From: Chordibacter sp038110535
GTDB lineage: Bacteria; Verrucomicrobiota; Verrucomicrobiia; Opitutales; Seribacteraceae
Direction of reading: 5' to 3'
Assembly (NCBI GenBank): GCA_038110535.1
Contig: JAYNJW010000027.1
Coordinates: 1 to 24,338, forward strand
DNA: 24,338 bases
Shown in pieces: positions 15,067 to 22,530 of the stretch (its first letter is position 1; every line of letters starts with the position of its first letter). Position numbers and translations under genes: made by a program. The notes beneath the pieces are model-generated. The model had not been told where the DNA came from and made no database searches. It saw nothing but the letters and a program-made list of their open reading frames with translations.

Positions 15067-16785
15067 TCATTCCTGTTGGGAAGATGCTTGCTTCATCAAT
15101 TCCCCAATAGATTCAAGCAAAACTGGCAATTGAAAATCGGCTTCATTAATTTGTTCAGGTTGTTCGGGCCACGGGGCAAGGGAACTTAAAATTTCCGAAT
15201 TGCCCTGGGAAAACTTCGTGATTCTGAGCTTTCCAAAGTGAAGGGAAATCAATTCACCAGTTGCTGAGATTTCAATTTTGTAATTTTGAGATATTGAATT
15301 TGGATCTATTTTATTTAGGGTAAAAACAGTTCCCCGATCTGAGGAAGCTGGAGGATCGAGCCACATTGCCTTGCGTTCAAAAAAATGGTTGAGGAGGACC
15401 TCTCTACCCTTTGGGGTGCCAAGGTAAGGAATGTCCAGGTTATCCGACACCTGACTGACGAAATCCTCAAAGTTCTTCGCAAAATTTAAATTAAAAGAAT
15501 AATTAAATGATCCTCCCTCTGGATCTCTTGTAATTTTCATTTGCGGCATTGGATAAGCCCCACCGTTATCAAACTTTATATTTTTGCCAGATGGAGTAAG
15601 GATGTGACATTGACTTGGTTCGACTTTATAGACCAACACAGGGTTTGTATCCTGGGAAATATGAACTTCAAATGTTTTGCTCTTTTTATCTACACCAATC
15701 TGGAAATGGAAACTTTTAGATGGATCGAGATCTGTCCAGGAACCTTCGATCAAAAATGCGTCAGTTTCCCGTTGCCACCGATCGTAGAGACTAACCAGCT
15801 GTTCTAAAAATAAAGCTTTGCGACTCGTGCCAAATTCAATTCCATCGAGCAGAGACTGGGCAACTTCTGCCCAGGGATCTGGGTTGGTCGAGGTTGGTTC
15901 GGGTACAGATTTAAGCACCGTGAGTGCACTTTCGATGTTTCCAGTAAGTAGATGAGCCAATGCAGTAGATACCTGAAATCTTGGCAGAGTGGAAAGTTTA
16001 TCAGGTAAACTGGATAGGTAAGTGAGGGCCAGATCCGGTCTGGCGGGCACACCAAAAAGATTGAAATTAATCATCGATTCCAAAAATGCTGGAGAGTTTC
16101 TCTCTTCATCGGACAACTGTGTAGTGAAAAATTTAATAAAAAATGCGGTATCATTCATCGATAGCTCATGGAGTTCGGAAATCTTCTCCAAGGGCGGGCT
16201 GTCTGAGCGGCAAATACGGACGAGCGGGCTGAATTTTTGATTCTTTTCTTCGGTAACATCTAGGGCTTTGGACAAGCTCTGGATTAGATCTTGGTTGTCG
16301 CTTCTTTGGGTAATGAGGTAGGAACCTAGCAGAAGCGAGGGGTCATGCATCAGTTCAGGACCATGAATGCGGGCGAGCAGCACGAGAGTATCTGCGAATG
16401 ATTGGGAGAAATTTTGGTCACTTAAGTCCGCTTCGTTCAATTTTAACTTCAATAGTTGGGTGAGCCGGGGGGATCCTTGATCAAAAGAACTGATAAAATG
16501 GAGACTTGGGAGAGAGCCAAGATACTGAAAAAGTAAAAGATCAGTCCCGCGCACGATGGAATCGAGATCTTCTGCCGCTTTGCCCATCATCATGAGATCA
16601 AGGGCGAGGCGGGGGGACTCCTTTGCCTCAGGGTTCTGATCAAGAAATTGATGGGCTATTTTGAGGTAGCCTGAAAGATCACCAGATTCGATGAATTCTT
16701 CGTAAAAAGGAATCCGGTCCTCTGCCTGCAAAAAACTAATAAGCAGGACGAGATACGAAAATGTACGAGCAACAATTTTAGTCAT
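15067..16785 (-). CDS. Secreted protein of unknown function, helical-repeat N-terminus and beta-rich C-terminus
   Basis: The 572-residue product starts with a clear signal peptide (basic start, hydrophobic 8-19, likely cleavage at LQA-ED). Residues about 25-340 are mostly helical with TPR-like features such as FQVSTALAHLLTGNIESALTV. Residues about 355-545 are beta-rich, with short strands such as FHFQIGVDKKSKTFEVHI and a closing KIEISATGELISLHFGKLRI that recalls lipid- or lipoprotein-carrier beta sheets; this resemblance is weak. I do not recognise the family. It is 33 bases downstream of hemL on the same strand and may be co-transcribed with it. Confidence 0.75.
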   Translation of the reverse strand: MTKIVARTFSYLVLLISFLQAEDRIPFYEEFIESGDLSGYLKIAHQFLDQNPEAKESPRLALDLMMMGKAAEDLDSIVRGTDLLLFQYLGSLPSLHFISSFDQGSPRLTQLLKLKLNEADLSDQNFSQSFADTLVLLARIHGPELMHDPSLLLGSYLITQRSDNQDLIQSLSKALDVTEEKNQKFSPLVRICRSDSPPLEKISELHELSMNDTAFFIKFFTTQLSDEERNSPAFLESMINFNLFGVPARPDLALTYLSSLPDKLSTLPRFQVSTALAHLLTGNIESALTVLKSVPEPTSTNPDPWAEVAQSLLDGIEFGTSRKALFLEQLVSLYDRWQRETDAFLIEGSWTDLDPSKSFHFQIGVDKKSKTFEVHISQDTNPVLVYKVEPSQCHILTPSGKNIKFDNGGAYPMPQMKITRDPEGGSFNYSFNLNFAKNFEDFVSQVSDNLDIPYLGTPKGREVLLNHFFERKAMWLDPPASSDRGTVFTLNKIDPNSISQNYKIEISATGELISLHFGKLRITKFSQGNSEILSSLAPWPEQPEQINEADFQLPVLLESIGELMKQASSQQE

Positions 16786-16818
16786 TCGTTTTGTTATCTG
16801 TTTTAGGTTGGCAAAAGG

Positions 16819-18099
16819 TCAACCAAAAGAGCGAAATGCAACCTGAAAAATTTCCAAAGTTTTCGAAATGTCATCTTCTCGATGAGCACTACTTATAAAA
16901 CAAGTCTCATAAGAGGAAGGGGGAAGATACAGTCCCTGATTGAGGCATGAATGAAAGAAAGCATTGTAGTTTTCGTGCCTGGTGGCGACAGCCTGTTCAA
17001 ATTGAGTCACATTTTGGTCACTAAAAAACAGGCAAAACATCGAGCCGCTCTGTGGAACATGTAAAGGAATGCTTTTGTCCTTTGCCATTGCCAGTAAGCC
17101 CGATGCAATTTGTTTTCCCATTTCTTCCAATCGTTGGTACGGGGAGTCTTCCTTCAACAATTTGAGAGAAGCAATGCCTGCCGCCATTGCAAGAGGGTTA
17201 CCACTCAAAGTTCCTGCCTGATACACTGGTCCCAACGGTGCCAAGTAATCCATGATCTCAGTTTTTCCTCCCAATGCCCCAACGGGCAACCCACCACCAA
17301 TAATCTTTCCCATTGCGGTAAGATCAGGAGTAACTCCCGTTTCTTGCTGAACCCCCCCCAGGCCAAGACGAAACCCGGTCATTACTTCATCGAAAATCAA
17401 GACGACCCCGTGTTGTGTACATAGCCTTCTAAGCCCCTCAAGGTATCCGTCTTTTGGCAAAATTAATCCGCAGTTGGCTGGGTAGGGCTCCACAATCAGG
17501 GCAGCAATTTGACCGGTGTTGGATGAAAGGGAATCAGCCACCGCATCCAAATTGTTGTAAGGTAGTACAATGGTCTCGGAAGCAAAGGATTTAGGCACAC
17601 CCGCACTGTCGGGATTCCCCAAGGTCAATGCACCAGAACCAGCTTTGACCAAGAGGCTATCCACATGCCCGTGGTAGCAGCCTGCAAATTTGATTATTTT
17701 ATCCCGGCCCGTGTATCCTCTTGCCAGTCGGATTGCTGACATGGTTGCTTCGGTTCCACTGTTGCACATGCGTACTTTCTCCACTGAGGGGACAAGTTCG
17801 ATAATTAATTCAGCCATTTCCACTTCCGCCGGTCCTGGAGTTCCGAAACTGGTAGCCTTGGAGAGAGCTTGGGCGATTGCCTCGCGGATTAAGGGATGAT
17901 CATGCCCGTGGATGGCAGGTCCCCAAGTGCAAACATAGTCGATCAAATTCTGTCCATCCACAGTGGTTAGCCGGCTACCCGATGCCTGAGCGGTGAAAAA
18001 GGGGGTGCCCCCAACTGAACGGAAGGCACGAACAGGCGAGTTTACGCCCCCGGGTATGAGTTGTTTGGCTTTTTCAAAAAGTGCTTGGGATTCGTTCAT
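16819..18099 (-). CDS. hemL: Glutamate-1-semialdehyde 2,1-aminomutase
   Basis: A PLP enzyme converting glutamate-1-semialdehyde to 5-aminolevulinate, the last step of the C5 route to heme. The start at 18099 gives MNESQALFEKAK and 426 residues, the normal family length; the open frame continues 41 codons upstream into the nadE end, and that extension does not resemble the family. Key motifs are PGGVNSPVRAF, NSGTEATMSAIRLAR, the cofactor aspartate in FDEVMTGFR (Asp237) and the PLP lysine Lys265 in MGKIIGGGLP. It begins ten bases after the nadE stop on the same strand. It implies that glutamyl-tRNA reductase (hemA) is encoded elsewhere. Confidence 0.96.
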   Translation of the reverse strand: MNESQALFEKAKQLIPGGVNSPVRAFRSVGGTPFFTAQASGSRLTTVDGQNLIDYVCTWGPAIHGHDHPLIREAIAQALSKATSFGTPGPAEVEMAELIIELVPSVEKVRMCNSGTEATMSAIRLARGYTGRDKIIKFAGCYHGHVDSLLVKAGSGALTLGNPDSAGVPKSFASETIVLPYNNLDAVADSLSSNTGQIAALIVEPYPANCGLILPKDGYLEGLRRLCTQHGVVLIFDEVMTGFRLGLGGVQQETGVTPDLTAMGKIIGGGLPVGALGGKTEIMDYLAPLGPVYQAGTLSGNPLAMAAGIASLKLLKEDSPYQRLEEMGKQIASGLLAMAKDKSIPLHVPQSGSMFCLFFSDQNVTQFEQAVATRHENYNAFFHSCLNQGLYLPPSSYETCFISSAHREDDISKTLEIFQVAFRSFG

Positions 18100-18109
18100 A
18101 AAAGTTTTT

Positions 18110-19732
18110 TCAATTGCTGTATTTTTGCACAATGGGCATTCGTCTACCGATTCCAAAAGCAAGAGGGGTGATTTTGAGGCCTGGTGCTGCCTGTTTTCTC
18201 TTGTATTCGTTTCGATCCACAAGTCCTATAATCTTTTTTACCACCTCTTTCTCGTAGCCCAGTTCAATAATTGAATTTACGGAGAGCCCATCTTCCACAT
18301 AGCCCTGCAATATTCCATCCAATATGGAATAATCCGGGAGTGAATCACTGTCTTTTTGGTCGGGCCGAAGTTCGGCAGAAGGAGGCTTATCAATGCTGTT
18401 CTGAGGAATAATTTCCCTTTCTTGGTTGATGTGCCTAGCCAGTTCAAAAACTTGGGTCTTGGGAAGGTCTGAGATTACTGCTAACCCGCCACACATGTCT
18501 CCATACAGGGTACAATATCCAACCGCTAGTTCACTTTTATTGCCTGTCGTGAGCAAAAGGGCACCCAGTTTGTTCGATACCGCCATCAGTAAAAGTCCAC
18601 GGCTTCTAGCCTGTAAATTCTCTTCGGTTACATCGGTTTCCAATCCCTCAAAAAGATCAGTCAGTTCGCTTTCCGCAGAATCGACTATTTTTTGAATGGG
18701 TACGGTGTGGTAAGCAATATCTAGGTTTTTTGCCAGTTGCCGGGCGTCTGCTTTGCTATGCTCGCTTGATATGGCGGAGGGTAAACTAATACCAATGACA
18801 TTTTCCTTTCCTAATGCCTCTACGGCAAGGACGGCGGTCAGTGCAGAATCAATTCCGCCACTTAATCCCACTAATCCTTGGACGAATCCACTCTTATGGG
18901 CATAGTCTCGCAGTCCGAGGACGAGCGCTTTTCGGATGTCCTCCATTTGATCTTCCTTGGTGTCCTCAATCGGAGAAAGTTTGGATGAATCAATAACCTG
19001 ACAGTCAGCCTTAAAGGAAGGAAGACTGTGCATGCCCATACCTTTTGCGTCCAAAATCACGGACCCACCATCAAATACCAATTCATCGTTTCCACCAACC
19101 GCATTGACATAAACCACCGGGCAACTTACTGCATGGGAAACCTCGCCGATAATGGATAATCTTTGGCTGTGTTTTCCCAGATGCCATGGACTGGCTGACA
19201 TATTGATGAGTAAACTAATCTTATCATTTGCCAGACTTTTGACCGGGTCGGTTGTGTGTAGTTGTCCGGAAACATTCCAGATATCTTCGCAAACGGAAAC
19301 TCCAATCTTTTGACCTGCATGTTGGAAAGACATCGGGGCATTGCCTTCGGCAAAATATCGGTGTTCGTCAAAAACATCATAAGTGGGTAACAAGCGTTTG
19401 CGGAAAACCTGTTGGATCCTTTGGTTAACACAAAGAGCAGCCGAATTGAAATAAACTTTTCCGGATTCCTGATTCCCGAGTTCAGGGTATCCTATAAGTG
19501 CCGGACATTTCTCCGTGTATTGCACAAATTTATTGAGCACATCGAAGCAATCATAGCCAAAACGTTTTTTGAGCAGCAAATCTCTAGGCGGGTAACCGCA
19601 AAGAGCAAGCTCTGGGAAGACAACCAATTCAGCCCCTTGCTGGCAAAGCGATTGATACGCATCTACCACAATTTCTAGGTTGCCATCTAAATCCCCAACG
19701 ATGGGATTAATCTGTGCAATGCCTATCTTCAT
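18110..19732 (-). CDS. nadE: Glutamine-dependent NAD+ synthetase
   Basis: Catalyses ATP-dependent amidation of nicotinic acid adenine dinucleotide to NAD+, using ammonia released from glutamine. The 540-residue chain joins a nitrilase-type glutaminase domain (1-250) with the triad Glu41, Lys112 and Cys148 (VSVCEDIW) to an NH3-dependent synthetase domain (about 265-540) with the ATP pyrophosphatase loop SGGIDS (291-296), TTGNKSELAVGY and GDMCGG. Both halves look complete. It is the first gene of a minus-strand unit with hemL and is divergent from maf, with 47 bases between the starts, which should hold both promoters. Confidence 0.96.
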   Translation of the reverse strand: MKIGIAQINPIVGDLDGNLEIVVDAYQSLCQQGAELVVFPELALCGYPPRDLLLKKRFGYDCFDVLNKFVQYTEKCPALIGYPELGNQESGKVYFNSAALCVNQRIQQVFRKRLLPTYDVFDEHRYFAEGNAPMSFQHAGQKIGVSVCEDIWNVSGQLHTTDPVKSLANDKISLLINMSASPWHLGKHSQRLSIIGEVSHAVSCPVVYVNAVGGNDELVFDGGSVILDAKGMGMHSLPSFKADCQVIDSSKLSPIEDTKEDQMEDIRKALVLGLRDYAHKSGFVQGLVGLSGGIDSALTAVLAVEALGKENVIGISLPSAISSEHSKADARQLAKNLDIAYHTVPIQKIVDSAESELTDLFEGLETDVTEENLQARSRGLLLMAVSNKLGALLLTTGNKSELAVGYCTLYGDMCGGLAVISDLPKTQVFELARHINQEREIIPQNSIDKPPSAELRPDQKDSDSLPDYSILDGILQGYVEDGLSVNSIIELGYEKEVVKKIIGLVDRNEYKRKQAAPGLKITPLAFGIGRRMPIVQKYSN

Positions 19733-19779
19733 CTTGTAGACTTATGGGGGTTAGGTATCATGCTCAAAGATTATCTACT

Positions 19780-20400
19780 ATGTCATTGGATATACAAAAA
19801 GCCACCCAGAAGCCTGAAATTTCATTTATTTTGGCATCTTCTTCTCCAAGGAGGAAAGAATTGTTGGGTCAATTAATCAATGGATTTAAAATTGTGGGCT
19901 CAGAAGTGCCCGAACTGGAAAATCATGAGGATGGTCCCGAGGAATTGGTTCTTGAAAATGCAAAAATAAAAAGTCAGCAAGTTGCAGAATCTTTTCCTGA
20001 TCATTGGGTTTTGGGGGCCGATACCTTGGTGGCATTAGGAGGGGAGGTTTTTAGTAAGCCCGAGAATTTGGATCATGCGAAATGTATGTTGTTGCGTCTT
20101 TCAGGGAGGACGCATCAAGTGCATACTGGCATATCTTTTCTCAATTTATCCCAGAAGATTTGCAGAAACAAAACTGTTTCCACATCGGTAACTTTTAAAA
20201 AGTTATCTGAGTCAATCATTGATGCTTATTTTAAAAAGGTTGACCCACTTGACAAAGCGGGCGCCTACGCCATTCAGACTTGTCCAGAAATGATTGTAGA
20301 ATCCTACGAGGGTTCTTTATCAAATGTGATTGGCTTACCTAAAGAGGAACTGCAAATATGGTTTGGAATGTATGGATTGCTGGACATTACCCAGCAATGA
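19780..20400 (+). CDS. maf: Maf-family nucleotide pyrophosphatase, dTTP/UTP (YhdE) type
   Basis: A house-cleaning enzyme hydrolysing non-canonical or excess nucleoside triphosphates to the monophosphate. ATG at 19780 gives MSLDIQKA and 206 residues; an upstream in-frame ATG at 19714 would run into the nadE start region and adds unrelated sequence. Motifs are ILASSSPRRKELL (17-29), the catalytic Asp81 in GADTLV, the SGRTHQVHTG stretch and DKAGAYAIQ (158-166). The DKAGAY motif is typical of the YhdE branch, which acts on dTTP and UTP, rather than the YceF branch. It starts a plus-strand run with the two envelope proteins that follow. Confidence 0.93.
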   Translation: MSLDIQKATQKPEISFILASSSPRRKELLGQLINGFKIVGSEVPELENHEDGPEELVLENAKIKSQQVAESFPDHWVLGADTLVALGGEVFSKPENLDHAKCMLLRLSGRTHQVHTGISFLNLSQKICRNKTVSTSVTFKKLSESIIDAYFKKVDPLDKAGAYAIQTCPEMIVESYEGSLSNVIGLPKEELQIWFGMYGLLDITQQ

Positions 20401-20448
20401 TTGCACAATTTTATTTTTCTAATCTAAAAGTCCCAAGTTCTTAATCCA

Positions 20449-21381
20449 TTGATTAAAAAATTTTTTATATCCATCGCCTTTGTTTGGTTTGCTTTTTTGT
20501 TTTTTCTTGTTTTTCAGGATAAAATTATGGATTTTCTCGGACAACCCAAGACCGAGCAAAAAGAGGTACAGGATGAGGTGACTACAATTGTGAGTTCTCC
20601 GCCACCTCAGATCCCTGCTCCATCCAAGATGGAACCAGATCAACCTGAAACGATCCCCTTTGCCCCATTGCCTGATCCGCCACCTTCGCTACCTCCAAAG
20701 GAACTCACCACAAAACCGAGCAACCAGCCCGTGCCAGTTGTTGAAGAGGTTTCATCTCCGGTTGATACGAAAACTCAAAGACTTGGAGATTCATTTGGCT
20801 TAATTTGTACCAAATTTGAAAAAGTACCCTCGCGTTTCAGGTTAGTATCCTGGGACAGTGCGAAAAAGGTGGAATTAGAGGATTTGAGCAAGATAAGCCC
20901 GTCGACCAAGAAACACCCTAAGTTTTGGATCAGGGTACGAGTTCCTTACAAAGAATTAATCCATCCAACATCAAGGGAATCTTTCTTTCGACCTACCACC
21001 CTGAATGATCCCAATAAGCGATTGATCGCACATTCCTTCGAAATAAAGAGCGAGGCCTTTGATTACAGTAGTCGACTAAACCCTGTAGGTTATTTGATTT
21101 TACGGGACTTTAAAATTGGTGGGCCTCCTTACCAAATGACCAGTAAAATGGAAGAACCCCTTACTTCTTCCTATTACCTACATTTTGAACAGAATATGGG
21201 ACCTCAGAAATTTTTTCACGATCTTACCGGTAAAAGGAATGGTCATACATTTGGAGGCTGGGGTTTCCAATACAGAATAACCAAGCAAAATTTTTCTCAA
21301 AATAAGATTACGGTGTTGAGAAAGGAATTAAATACGGGCAAATTGATGGAAAAAGAATTGTCAGGACCAACATCCCTGTAG
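20449..21381 (+). CDS. Membrane-anchored Pro-rich protein of unknown function
   Basis: TTG at 20449 is chosen as start because it includes an N-terminal KK and membrane segment (about 4-22, FFISIAFVWFAFLFFLVF); the next ATG (residue 27) would remove it. Residues about 44-105 are Pro-rich with PPPQIPAP and PDPPPSLPP stretches, giving a TonB-like layout of anchor plus extended periplasmic linker. The remaining part (about 115-310) is a beta-rich globular domain with no recognisable motif and does not resemble the TonB C-terminal domain. It begins 48 bases after maf and ends 11 bases before the SIMPL gene, so these genes are likely one operon. Function is unknown. Confidence 0.75.
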   Translation: MIKKFFISIAFVWFAFLFFLVFQDKIMDFLGQPKTEQKEVQDEVTTIVSSPPPQIPAPSKMEPDQPETIPFAPLPDPPPSLPPKELTTKPSNQPVPVVEEVSSPVDTKTQRLGDSFGLICTKFEKVPSRFRLVSWDSAKKVELEDLSKISPSTKKHPKFWIRVRVPYKELIHPTSRESFFRPTTLNDPNKRLIAHSFEIKSEAFDYSSRLNPVGYLILRDFKIGGPPYQMTSKMEEPLTSSYYLHFEQNMGPQKFFHDLTGKRNGHTFGGWGFQYRITKQNFSQNKITVLRKELNTGKLMEKELSGPTSL

Positions 21382-21392
21382 CCCACAAAATC

Positions 21393-22097
21393 ATGCGAAA
21401 ACTATCAATCACTATTCTTTATTTCTACTTTTTTGCTCATTGTTCTGCCCACTCGGAAAAGGAGGGGTTTGAGCGATGGATTCATGTTACTGGACATGGG
21501 GAAGTCAGTGCCTCTCCGGACATGGCAATTCTTCGGCTGGGAGTTTTGACATCGGCAAAAACAGCAAAACTTTCCACCGAACTAAATAACCAGGCAATTT
21601 TGAAAATCTTTGGTGTACTGGAGGAGTTGGGCATTGCAAAAGATGAGTATGAAACCGAAAGATTTCAACTTTCTCCCGAGCGACAATATCGGAAAGGATT
21701 GCCCCCCCTGGTTACCGGGTACCAGACCAACAATGCTCTCGTTGTGCACATTTATGATCTCGATCGGGTGGGGGAAGTTATGCAGGCAACCATTGATGCG
21801 GGAGGAAACAATTTTGAATCCTTGACCTATGTCTTGGAGGAAGATGATGAATTTGTGGAGGAAGCTAGGGTCCGGGCGGCAGAAGATGCTTTCCAAAAAG
21901 CGGAACTCCTTGCTGGTAGTCTGGATGCAAAAGTTGGACCACCTGTCACGATTCAAGAGATCTCCGGACACCATCCTCCTATGCCTCGAAGTAGAATGAT
22001 GCATGCGGAGGCGATGATGGATGCAAGTGTTCCAGTACAGCAGCCTAGCGAACTGACTATCCGCGTTCAGGTACAGGTTAAATTTGCCTTGGAGTAA
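21393..22097 (+). CDS. SIMPL (DUF541) domain periplasmic protein
   Basis: The 234-residue protein has a short signal peptide (about 1-19, ending near AHS) and one SIMPL domain from VTGHGEVSASPDMAILRLGV (about 32-51) to the closing strand LTIRVQVQVKF. The GxGxVxxxPDxA start motif and the TERFQLSP and GYQTNNAL stretches are diagnostic. Relatives such as BP26 and YggE form oligomeric, ring-like or channel-like assemblies and are linked to oxidative-stress tolerance, but their biochemical role is unclear. A Met/His-rich segment (HHPPMPRSRMMHAEAMM, about 190-206) could be metal-binding. It is 11 bases after the anchored unknown gene. Confidence 0.88.
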   Translation: MRKLSITILYFYFFAHCSAHSEKEGFERWIHVTGHGEVSASPDMAILRLGVLTSAKTAKLSTELNNQAILKIFGVLEELGIAKDEYETERFQLSPERQYRKGLPPLVTGYQTNNALVVHIYDLDRVGEVMQATIDAGGNNFESLTYVLEEDDEFVEEARVRAAEDAFQKAELLAGSLDAKVGPPVTIQEISGHHPPMPRSRMMHAEAMMDASVPVQQPSELTIRVQVQVKFALE

Positions 22098-22124
22098 AAG
22101 AAGAACACCATTTTTCATTGGTTA

Positions 22125-22142
22125 AAGGGGTATTCCCCCCTT
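22125..22142 (+). terminator. Hairpin after the SIMPL gene (weak terminator candidate)
   Basis: AAGGGG and CCCCTT form a 6-bp stem with a six-base loop, 28 bases after the SIMPL stop. No T-run follows, and the right arm overlaps the proposed tRNA -35 element, so function is uncertain. Confidence 0.3.
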
Positions 22143-22168
22143 GACCCAAATTTATTTACCTTTAGATT
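22141..22168 (+). promoter_or_regulatory. Probable sigma-70-type promoter of tRNA-Lys
   Basis: TTGACC (five of six to the -35 consensus) and TAGATT (four of six to the -10) are separated by 16 bases and lie 17 bases before the mature tRNA 5' end, a good distance for a short leader. Confidence 0.5.
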
Positions 22169-22184
22169 GATGCCCTATTTGTAT

Positions 22185-22260
22185 GCCGGCGTAGCTCAGT
22201 TGGTAGAGCAGGAGACTCTTAATCTTTTGGTCGTGGGTTCAAGTCCCTCCGCCGGTACCA
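22185..22260 (+). tRNA. trnK: tRNA-Lys (anticodon CTT), CCA encoded
   Basis: A full cloverleaf can be drawn: acceptor stem GCCGGCG (22185-22191) with CGCCGGT (22250-22256, one G-U), D stem GCTC/GAGC, anticodon stem GGAGA/TCTTT with loop CTCTTAA and anticodon CTT at 22218-22220 (reads AAG lysine codons), a five-base variable region TGGTC, and T stem GTGGG/CCCTC with loop TTCAAGT. Discriminator A and encoded CCA follow. The T stem contains one U-U mismatch at its second pair. A promoter lies just upstream. Confidence 0.95.
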
Positions 22261-22265
22261 TTTTC

Positions 22266-22304
22266 AATCACCTCTTTATATTCTGTTAAGAAAATGGTGA
22301 TTTT
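22266..22304 (+). terminator. Probable terminator after tRNA-Lys
   Basis: AATCACC (22266-22272) pairs with GGTGATT (22296-22302), with an inner TCTT/AAGA stem and a four-base bulge; a short TTTT run ends the right arm. It follows the tRNA by six bases. Confidence 0.4.
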
Positions 22305-22530
22305 AATGCTCCAATTCCTTCAACGACTTTCACATTGTTGTGCTGTTTGCTGAACTACACTCTTTCCCTGATGATGATCATATTTCAATCATTGGTGGGT
22401 AACGAGTGTGTGGTTCTGTGGTACTGCGATTTTCTTGATTTGTCTAGTGCATACGATTCGCTCTACAACTCGTGTAATGATATGCGTTCAAACCCTTTAT
22501 TCGATCGCCCAGAGTAACCAAAAAACGAAA
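22305..22530. other. Non-coding gap, no feature recognised
   Basis: The stretch between the tRNA terminator and the stop of the SHD1 gene contains only short unconvincing open frames and no clear promoter, repeat or RNA structure that I can support. Confidence 0.5.

Noticed and set aside
18100..18222. N-terminal extension of hemL containing a CPLC motif
   Set aside because: It overlaps the nadE end, is not part of the aminomutase family, and an ATG at the expected position gives the usual 426 residues.
21582..22118. 178-codon antisense open frame covering the SIMPL gene
   Set aside because: The SIMPL motif on the plus strand explains this DNA; the antisense translation resembles nothing known.
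22486..22520. T-arm-like GTTCAAACCC with a downstream ACCA, considered as a tRNA remnant or attachment site
   Set aside because: No matching stem or other tRNA arms, no duplicate of the tRNA-Lys 3' end, and no integrase nearby.
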